A stretch of 12,333 nt of DNA from Oscillospiraceae bacterium (GTDB lineage: Bacteria > Bacillota > Clostridia > Oscillospirales > Oscillospiraceae). The DNA lies in assembly GCA_020025175.1 (NCBI GenBank), contig JAHHSM010000050.1, forward strand, positions 1-12,333. Direction: 5' to 3'. The translations under genes and the position numbers were made by a program. Below are positions 6,937 through 12,333 of this stretch, piece by piece; within the stretch, counting starts at the first letter, position 1, and each line of letters opens with the position of its first letter. The notes below the pieces were generated by a model, which ran no database searches, was not told the origin of the DNA, and was given only the letters and a program-made list of their open reading frames with translations.

Positions 6937-7770
6937 ATGGGAACTTCATTCCATGGAAGTAGTCGCTATGTGGTATCCGAAGATTTAATGCGCAGCGTCA
7001 ATATTGCAATTGCACTGCAAAAACCACTCTTAATTAAAGGTGAGCCGGGCACCGGAAAAACCATGCTTGCGAAAGCAATCAGCGAAGCTCTTGAAAAACC
7101 TTTATATATTTGGAATATTAAATCAACCACAAAGGCACAAGAAGGTCTATATACTTATGACACGGTACAGCGGCTTTATGACAGCCAGTTTGGTGCGGAT
7201 ACTGTCCATGATATTGAGCACTATATCAAACTAGGGCAGCTCGGGCAATCCTTTACTGCCGATGAGCAGAATATCCTTTTGATCGATGAAATTGACAAGG
7301 CTGATTTAGAGTTTCCCAATGATTTGTTGTGGGAACTTGATCAGATGGAGTTCTATATTCCGGAAACGCAAAAAACCATTCGCGCAAAACATCGCCCGAT
7401 TGTTATCATAACTTCTAACGCCGAAAAAGAACTGCCGGATGCGTTTCTGCGCCGCTGTATTTTCCATTATATTGCTTTTCCTCCCCAAGATGTCATGGAA
7501 GGCATTCTACACGCTCATTTTGAGCATCTGGATGCACATTTGCTACAGCAAGCAATGAGCAGTTTCTATATGATTCGTACAATTCCTGGCATGCAGAAAA
7601 AGCCAAGTACATCCGAACTGATTGATTGGATTCGTGCGCTGCAAATTGGTGGGGTCAATCCGGATGTATTAACACGTGAAATTCCCTTTGCAGGTATTCT
7701 GCTAAAGAAAAGGGAAGATATTGAGAGACTGACGCCGACCGATCCGGTATCTCCCCGGCGCCGCCATTGA
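6937..7770 (+). CDS. MoxR-family AAA+ ATPase
   Basis: This 277-residue ATPase belongs to the MoxR group, which usually works with a VWA partner as a chaperone that inserts cofactors or activates enzyme complexes (CoxD/CoxE, CbbQ/CbbO and NorQ/NorD are known pairs). Walker A is GEPGTGKT (35-42). Walker B is ILLIDEIDKAD (113-123). Sensor 1 is IITSN (157-161), followed by an LRRC segment with arginine-finger candidates (172-173). A helical lid domain follows, ending in a Pro/Arg-rich tail. AGGAG at 6923-6927 supports the start. The downstream VWA gene begins within 15 bases of the stop. The protein target is unknown; flavoenzymes or a CoA pathway enzyme nearby are possibilities only. Confidence 0.9.
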   Translation: MGTSFHGSSRYVVSEDLMRSVNIAIALQKPLLIKGEPGTGKTMLAKAISEALEKPLYIWNIKSTTKAQEGLYTYDTVQRLYDSQFGADTVHDIEHYIKLGQLGQSFTADEQNILLIDEIDKADLEFPNDLLWELDQMEFYIPETQKTIRAKHRPIVIITSNAEKELPDAFLRRCIFHYIAFPPQDVMEGILHAHFEHLDAHLLQQAMSSFYMIRTIPGMQKKPSTSELIDWIRALQIGGVNPDVLTREIPFAGILLKKREDIERLTPTDPVSPRRRH

Positions 7771-7784
7771 TTGCGAGGGTGCTT

Positions 7785-8984
7785 ATGGTTTTTTCTTCTT
7801 TTTTCTATCATCTTCGTACAAATGGTTTAAAGATTTCCCTTCATGAATGGATTACACTGCTTAAAGCTTTAAATCAGGGACTTGCATATTCTAACCTTTG
7901 GGAGTTTTATTATCTTTCCCGTGCTATTCTGGTAAAAAGTGAATCTGATTTCGATCAATTTGATATTGCTTTTTCATCTTATTTCAATGAAATCCGCAAT
8001 ACAGAAAGCATCTCCAGCGAACTGCTGGCGTATCTTTCGCAAGCGATTGAACAGCAAAGCTACGATCAGGATGAGGTTGATCGCAGAACAAATCAAGAGT
8101 TTGATGAATTACAGCGGCTTTTAGCGCAACGCCTGCACGAACAAGTTGGTGCCCATAATGGCGGTAAACGCTGGATAGGCACCGGTGGCACATCGCCCCT
8201 TGGCAATTCCGGATACAGCTATACCGGCATTCGTGTCGGAGGAAAATCACATAATCAAAATGCATTGCAGGTGGCTTCTTCACGAGAATTCCGAGATTTT
8301 CGAGAAGATGAAACTTTGGAGTTGCGCCAATTTCAATCAGCATTTCGTCGTTTAAGACAGATGGCAACACCACAAAGCAAAGAAAAAACAGAACTGGACC
8401 TGCAGCAAACCATTGCTAAAACGTGCCAGCAGGGTGGCCTTTTGCATCTTTCCTTTCGATCACCGCGTAGAAACGCTATAAAATTACTGTTACTATTCGA
8501 TTCCGGCGGCTCTATGGAACCACATGCGCAACTGTGTAATCAATTGTTTCAATCCGTCAGAAAAGCGAATCATTTTGCCCAACTAAAAATTTATTATTTT
8601 CACAACTGTCCCTACAATCGTATCTATAAAACACCTGCATGCATCTATCCCGAAAGCATTGATACCCAATGGCTAATCGATCAGCTTTCTTCGGATTACA
8701 AGGTGATTTTTGTTGGCGATGCCTCTATGGCAATTTGGGAAATGCGCTACTATACCGGCGGACGTAACAATCGTCCAGGTAATTTCATTTCCGGCCTTTC
8801 TTGGCTGCAAAAATTTGTCCAAAAATTCAGCCATGCCATATGGCTGAATCCGATTCCCACCAGCCAGTGGGAACTGAGCAAAGGTGCTGAATCTATCCAG
8901 TACATCCGCAAAGAAATATCTATGTACCCATTATCCCTTTCCGGAATCGAACAGGGAATCCGTCAATTAATTGCTTCAAAATAA
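7785..8984 (+). CDS. CoxE-like VWA-domain protein
   Basis: This protein of about 399 residues is the expected partner of the MoxR ATPase. The N-terminus (FFYHLRTNGLKISLHEWITL) is typical of CoxE-like proteins. The middle is charged and contains a GTGGTSPLG motif at about 133-141, and the C-terminal VWA domain carries a metal-ion-dependent adhesion site of the DSGGSM form (239-244) and a later VGDASMA with an Asp. I chose ATG 7785 because GAGGG lies just upstream and the family usually starts here. A TTG at 7767 that overlaps the MoxR stop would add six residues but has no ribosome site. It probably docks the ATPase to a client enzyme. The client is not identifiable. Confidence 0.85.
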   Translation: MVFSSFFYHLRTNGLKISLHEWITLLKALNQGLAYSNLWEFYYLSRAILVKSESDFDQFDIAFSSYFNEIRNTESISSELLAYLSQAIEQQSYDQDEVDRRTNQEFDELQRLLAQRLHEQVGAHNGGKRWIGTGGTSPLGNSGYSYTGIRVGGKSHNQNALQVASSREFRDFREDETLELRQFQSAFRRLRQMATPQSKEKTELDLQQTIAKTCQQGGLLHLSFRSPRRNAIKLLLLFDSGGSMEPHAQLCNQLFQSVRKANHFAQLKIYYFHNCPYNRIYKTPACIYPESIDTQWLIDQLSSDYKVIFVGDASMAIWEMRYYTGGRNNRPGNFISGLSWLQKFVQKFSHAIWLNPIPTSQWELSKGAESIQYIRKEISMYPLSLSGIEQGIRQLIASK

Positions 8985-9026
8985 TCGTTTTTATACAGAA
9001 TAATATTGCAAGGAGGTCCTGTTTTA

Positions 9027-9890
9027 ATGAGTGCAAAACAATACTCGTTGGTACTTATGCTTATGACTGCTTTCCTCTGGAGCCTTGCTGGTGTTTTTAT
9101 AAAAATTATTGACTGGGACCCATTGGCTATTGTTTGCACACGCAGTCTAGTTGCAACCATTGTTATGTATTTATTCATCCGGAAACAAAAATTCCAATGG
9201 TCTTGGGCAATGCTGGGCGCTGCTCTGTCATATGCCTGCTTCACCTACTGTATCATTCTCTCCACCAAATTAACAACTTCCGCTAACGCTGTGATACTAC
9301 AATACACCGCGCCTATTTACGTTGCCTTTTTGTCCGGCATTTTACTCAAAGAGCACATTCGAAAAGCTGATTGGCTTTGTCTTGCAGCAGTCATTGCAGG
9401 CATGTGGCTTTTCTTTATGGACCAGATCAGCGGTGGATCAGTCTTAGGTAATTTGATTGGTATTGGAAATGGTGTTTCCTTTGCGTTTCTCTCTATCTTT
9501 CTTCGCTTTCAAAAGAATGGGCATCCGGAACAATCTGTATTTATTGGTGGTTTGATTGCCTTTTTGATTGGAATTCCATTCACAATCAATCATGGAATCC
9601 CTGCACCCAAAGACATCCTGGTGATTATCATTGCTGGAGTTGTTGTTTCTATTGGATATCGTTTATTTACAGAGGCTTCTAAACATCTATCGGCTTTGCA
9701 ATCTGTCATGCTCCCAATTATCGATCCCCTGCTGAATCCCCTATGGGTATTTTTAGCTGTGGGCGAAAAGCCAAGTCTCATTTCCCTGTTTGGCGGCATC
9801 ATAATCCTATGTGCGATTACCATTCGATCATTGATGCTAATGCGGGAACCAAATCCGTCTCGTCATTCTGATTCATTCAAAACAGAATGA
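9027..9890 (+). CDS. EamA/DMT-family transporter
   Basis: This 287-residue membrane protein has ten predicted hydrophobic segments in two repeats, as in the drug/metabolite transporter superfamily. Typical features are the first segment (LWSLAGVFIK), the TRSLVA segment, ANAVILQYTAPIYVAF at the end of the first half, and the second EamA repeat ending near EKPSLISLFGGIIILC. The start at ATG 9027 follows AAGGAGG (9010-9016); an upstream in-frame TTG is disfavoured. It lies 42 bases after the VWA gene and 45 before the nitroreductase, all in one direction, so probably one operon. Such proteins mostly export metabolites or amino acids. A product exporter for this pathway is possible but unproven. 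Confidence 0.88.
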   Translation: MSAKQYSLVLMLMTAFLWSLAGVFIKIIDWDPLAIVCTRSLVATIVMYLFIRKQKFQWSWAMLGAALSYACFTYCIILSTKLTTSANAVILQYTAPIYVAFLSGILLKEHIRKADWLCLAAVIAGMWLFFMDQISGGSVLGNLIGIGNGVSFAFLSIFLRFQKNGHPEQSVFIGGLIAFLIGIPFTINHGIPAPKDILVIIIAGVVVSIGYRLFTEASKHLSALQSVMLPIIDPLLNPLWVFLAVGEKPSLISLFGGIIILCAITIRSLMLMREPNPSRHSDSFKTE

Positions 9891-9935
9891 TCCATATCCT
9901 GATACAAGAAAAATACTATAAGGAGTGTATTATTT

Positions 9936-10610
9936 ATGGAACTGAAAGATGCTATTTTGAACAGAAAATCAATTCGAGGTTTTCAAAACACCCCTATCAA
10001 AAAAGAAGTATTGGAGCAAGTTTTGCAGCTTGCAACCAGAGCGATTTCTGGTGTGAATTGCCAGCCTTGGGAATTCGTTATTGCAACCGGTTCAACGCTG
10101 GATACTTTAAAAGCGCAAAATATGGAGTTGTTGCACAGCGGTGCTCCCGAAGATCGTGCCGATGCTGATGTTCCCACTGGCATTTATTTGCAAAGAGGCA
10201 AAGACATTGGTAAAGCACTGCTCAGTTCCATGGAGATTGCCCGAGAAGATAAACCTCAGCGCATTTGGTGGAGCGAACGTGGCTACCGTTTTTTTGATGC
10301 GCCTGCTGTCATCTTTTTGCTGATGGATCACGTATTTGACGAAACTGCATATCGGTTTGATTTGGGTTGTCTTGCACAAAACATCTGTCATGCAGCAATG
10401 GAGTTTGATCCTGGAACCTGTGTTGAAGATCAGGGGATTACTTATCAGAAAAATGCACGTAAACTGCTGCAAATCCCACAAAACAAGATATTTGTATCTG
10501 CCATTGCCATTGGTTATCCTGATGATACTTTTGCAGCTAACCATGTCATTAGCACACGTGAATCTATTGAAAATATAAGTACATGGCACGGATTTGGTGA
10601 CGCGAAATAA
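9936..10610 (+). CDS. Nitroreductase-family FMN flavoprotein
   Basis: This 224-residue protein has the FMN-binding pattern of the nitroreductase fold: NRKSIRGF at 9-16 (phosphate-contacting Arg/Ser), a GVNCQPWEFVIA segment at about 39-50, a helix with LGCLAQNICHAAM, and a C-terminal AIAIGYPDD followed by a basic, aromatic end (WHGF). These proteins are cytosolic dimers that reduce nitro groups, quinones or enoates with NAD(P)H, and annotated substrates are often unreliable. AAGGAG at 9920-9925 supports the start. It is the last gene of the MoxR-VWA-EamA set. A role in reducing an unsaturated intermediate or serving redox balance is only a guess. Confidence 0.87.
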   Translation: MELKDAILNRKSIRGFQNTPIKKEVLEQVLQLATRAISGVNCQPWEFVIATGSTLDTLKAQNMELLHSGAPEDRADADVPTGIYLQRGKDIGKALLSSMEIAREDKPQRIWWSERGYRFFDAPAVIFLLMDHVFDETAYRFDLGCLAQNICHAAMEFDPGTCVEDQGITYQKNARKLLQIPQNKIFVSAIAIGYPDDTFAANHVISTRESIENISTWHGFGDAK

Positions 10611-10942
10611 CTTGCAGCGCTGCCGCTATATCTGCATCTCACCGATTGAGATGCAGCAAGCAAACATAACTGATCGTCATTTGCGACATGCAGTGTTTTC
10701 AAAAATGAGACGGATAGAATTGCTGATAAAAATGCCTCCAGTAAATAGAGTCTTACAGATTGGTAATTTATTTGGTAGATCATGCTCCTTTTGCACAAAA
10801 ATTTTTGTTTAAATTATAGAATTGCGAAAATTTTTGACTGCAACTTTGCTTTTTTTCTTTTGCACATCGCAAAATCAGATATTTGCTTGGATGAGATTTG
10901 CTCGCTGCATCGTTTTTTGTAGAAAAATTTTTTTAAAAAGGG
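10611..10942. other. Intergenic region after the nitroreductase gene
   Basis: No gene is supported here. It contains a self-complementary GCAGCGCTGC (10614-10623), a perfect 10-bp hairpin (10632-10641 with 10647-10656, loop CCGAT) with no T-tail, and a symmetric ACAAAAATTTTTGT near 10796-10809. One of these may end the upstream transcript, but none is a textbook terminator. A short plus-strand open frame here has no ribosome site and no family resemblance. Confidence 0.5.
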
Positions 10943-10979
10943 ATTGACACTCCATTTACTATATCGAAGAAACTATAGA
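10943..10979 (+). promoter_or_regulatory. Candidate promoter of the acyl-CoA dehydrogenase-etf operon
   Basis: ATTGACA (10943-10949), CTC (10950-10952 region), TTTACT (10955-10960), TAT and CTATAGA (10973-10979) repeat the arrangement found before brnQ. About 26 of 37 positions are identical, with no gaps. TATAGA is the -10 candidate, and no normal -35 sits 17 bases upstream, which suggests an activator. A start near 10986 would give a leader of about 125 nt. Confidence 0.55.
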
Positions 10980-10981
10980 TA

Positions 10982-11036
10982 AGCTGATGACCAACAAAGA
11001 TGCCCTATCATCAGCTGCGCAGCAATTCCCTTGCTG
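10982..11036 (+). promoter_or_regulatory. Two hairpins in the acyl-CoA dehydrogenase leader
   Basis: AGCTGATGA (10982-10990) pairs perfectly with TCATCAGCT (11008-11016), and a second short stem CAGCAA (11020-11025)/TTGCTG (11031-11036) follows at once. They lie at the predicted 5' end of the transcript. Neither is followed by a T-run. They may stabilise the message, or the longer repeat could be an operator. Confidence 0.35.
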
Positions 11037-11110
11037 TAGCTTAGCTATATGAATCATTCATTTTGCAGGGTTCCTCACTCTGCCACTAGTAAAGAAAGGA
11101 ATTGAAAATT

Positions 11111-12253
11111 ATGGACTTTTCTCTGACAAGAGAGCAGGAGTTGCTCAAAAAAATGGCTGCTGAATTTTCCGAAAATGAGCTCGGTGCTGTAGCGGCTCAG
11201 GTTGACGAAGAACATGTTTTCCCTGCTGAAAATTTTGCTAAAATGGCAAAACTGGGTTTCACCGGCATTGGTATCCCTACTGAATTCGGCGGTGTTGGTG
11301 GCGGTGCTCTTGAAAAAGTCATTGTCGTATCTGAATTTGCAAAGTACTGTATGGCTTCTGCGGCTATTCTCTCCATTCACCTGATTGCTCCTCAGGCCAT
11401 TGCAAAATACGGCAACCAGGCACAAAAAGAGAAGTATCTCCCCATGTTGACAAAAGGCGGCAGCCTCGGTGCATTTGCGCTAACCGAACCCAATGCCGGC
11501 TCTGATGCAGGTTCTGCAAGTACAACTGCAATTTTAGATGCTGAAACCAATGAGTATGTACTCAATGGCAGTAAATGTTTTATCTCTGGTGGCAGCCGGG
11601 CAGATGTCCTGATTGTTTTTGCACTAACAAATCCTGCAAAGGGTCTTCGTGGCATGTCCGCTATCATCGTTGAACGCGGTACGCCAGGTTTTTCTGTTGG
11701 TAAGGTTGAAAGCAAAATGGGTCTTGCAGGCTCCGAAACTGCCGAGTTGATTTTCGAAGACTGCCGTGTACCCAAGGAAAACCTGCTGGGCGTTGAAGGC
11801 AAGGGTTTCAAGTATGCTATGGAAGCTCTGGATGGTGCTCGTATTGGCGTTGGCGCACAGGCTGTGGGTGTTGCAGAGGGTGCATTGGCGCTGTCTGTGA
11901 AATATGCACATGAACGCGTTCAATTCAAAAAGCCTATTGCAAACTTGCAGGGTATCCAGTGGTATATTGCTGATATGGCAACCAAAACTGAGGCTGCAAA
12001 GACATTGGTTTATTATGCAGCTTACTTGGAAGATGCACACAAGCCTTTCTCCACGGTCGCTGCAATGTGCAAGCTCAATGCTTCTGAAAATGCTCGCTTT
12101 GTTACAAATTTGGCAATGCAGATTCATGGCGGTTACGGTTATATGAAGGATTATCCCTTGGAGCGTATGTATCGTGATGCAAAAATCACAGAAATTTATG
12201 AAGGCACTTCTGAAATCCATAAGGTTGTTATTTCCAGGGCTGTTATGGGTTAA
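11111..12253 (+). CDS. Short-chain acyl-CoA dehydrogenase / enoyl-CoA reductase
   Basis: This 380-residue FAD enzyme has the normal length for butyryl-CoA-type dehydrogenases and oxidises acyl-CoA or, in anaerobes with Etf, reduces enoyl-CoA. The N-terminal helical domain opens with MDFSLTREQ, the FAD/substrate motif is LTEPNAGSDAGS, the middle has KCFISGGSRADV, and the end has IYEGTSEIH, in which Glu364 matches the catalytic base. ATG 11111 is chosen over an in-frame TTG at 11102 because AAAGGA (11095-11100) sits at proper distance and the family starts this way. etfB follows 25 bases later. In context it may reduce the enoyl-CoA made by the A/B lyase, like acryloyl-CoA reductase of beta-alanine fermentation. 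Chain-length specificity cannot be read here. Confidence 0.93.
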   Translation: MDFSLTREQELLKKMAAEFSENELGAVAAQVDEEHVFPAENFAKMAKLGFTGIGIPTEFGGVGGGALEKVIVVSEFAKYCMASAAILSIHLIAPQAIAKYGNQAQKEKYLPMLTKGGSLGAFALTEPNAGSDAGSASTTAILDAETNEYVLNGSKCFISGGSRADVLIVFALTNPAKGLRGMSAIIVERGTPGFSVGKVESKMGLAGSETAELIFEDCRVPKENLLGVEGKGFKYAMEALDGARIGVGAQAVGVAEGALALSVKYAHERVQFKKPIANLQGIQWYIADMATKTEAAKTLVYYAAYLEDAHKPFSTVAAMCKLNASENARFVTNLAMQIHGGYGYMKDYPLERMYRDAKITEIYEGTSEIHKVVISRAVMG

Positions 12254-12278
12254 TTTTTAAAAAGGAGTAAATCTTATC

Positions 12279-12333
12279 ATGAAAATTTTTGTTTGTGTCA
12301 AGCAGGTCCCCGATACCTCCGGTAAGGTGGCCG
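12279..12333 (+). CDS. etfB: Electron-transfer flavoprotein beta subunit, 5' end (partial)
   Basis: Only the first 18 codons are present, and the gene runs off the window. MKIFVCVKQVPDTSGKVA is the characteristic EtfB/FixA N-terminus. Ribosome site AAAGGAG (12261-12267) precedes it. EtfB with EtfA would pass electrons to the dehydrogenase just upstream, and etfA is expected next. Whether this is a bifurcating Etf cannot be judged from this fragment. Confidence 0.88.
   Translation, partial: MKIFVCVKQVPDTSGKVA

Noticed and set aside
7767..7784. TTG start for the VWA protein overlapping the MoxR stop
   Set aside because: There is no ribosome site before it, whereas ATG 7785 has GAGGG upstream and matches the usual family N-terminus.
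9006..9026. TTG start for the EamA transporter
   Set aside because: The AAGGAGG site lies downstream of this TTG and serves ATG 9027.
11624..12220. Minus-strand 198-codon frame opposite the acyl-CoA dehydrogenase
   Set aside because: It overlaps catalytic regions of a clear dehydrogenase gene and has no start signal or recognisable domain.
1..12333. CRISPR arrays, tRNA or rRNA genes, prophage or IS genes
   Set aside because: No periodic short repeats, RNA-gene signatures, integrase or transposase frames were seen in either strand.

Overview
The window looks like a chromosomal catabolic locus of an anaerobic Firmicute, probably a gut-type Clostridium relative. The reasons are strong AGGAGG-type ribosome sites before almost every gene, intrinsic terminators with T-tails, moderate-to-low GC, a BmrR-like MerR regulator, and CoA-based fermentation genes that include an acyl-CoA dehydrogenase followed by an electron-transfer flavoprotein gene. 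The genus cannot be fixed from this sequence.

Layout. Positions 24-70 form a very strong bidirectional terminator. A MerR/BmrR-type regulator lies on the minus strand (368-1249) with a perfect consensus promoter. About 1 kb of AT-rich, essentially gene-free DNA follows. A plus-strand operon then runs from 2251 to about 6905: a BrnQ-type amino-acid carrier, two small hotdog-fold proteins (called A and B here) of the beta-aminoacyl-CoA ammonia-lyase family, a class III CaiB/BaiF CoA-transferase, and a second copy of the A-B pair. The two A-B copies are 917-bp direct repeats identical at every base I compared (3639-4555 and 5833-6749). The operon ends in a 13-bp-stem terminator (6865-6905). A second plus-strand set follows: a MoxR AAA+ ATPase, a CoxE-like VWA protein, an EamA/DMT exporter and a nitroreductase-family flavoprotein. 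After a 500-bp gap come an acyl-CoA dehydrogenase and the first 18 codons of etfB, cut by the window end.

How it may work together. The genes fit a route in which an amino acid enters through the BrnQ carrier, is charged by the CoA-transferase, loses ammonia through the A/B lyase to give an enoyl-CoA, and the enoyl-CoA is reduced by the acyl-CoA dehydrogenase with Etf. This resembles known beta-alanine and lysine fermentation modules (beta-alanyl-CoA and 3-aminobutyryl-CoA ammonia lyases). It differs in having two diverged lyase subunits that appear to have kept complementary parts of the family signature, which suggests a heteromeric enzyme. The substrate is not determined. A conserved promoter-like block shared by the region before brnQ (1994-2030) and the region before the dehydrogenase (10943-10979) links the two operons. 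The role of the MoxR/VWA pair, the exporter and the nitroreductase in this route is unknown.
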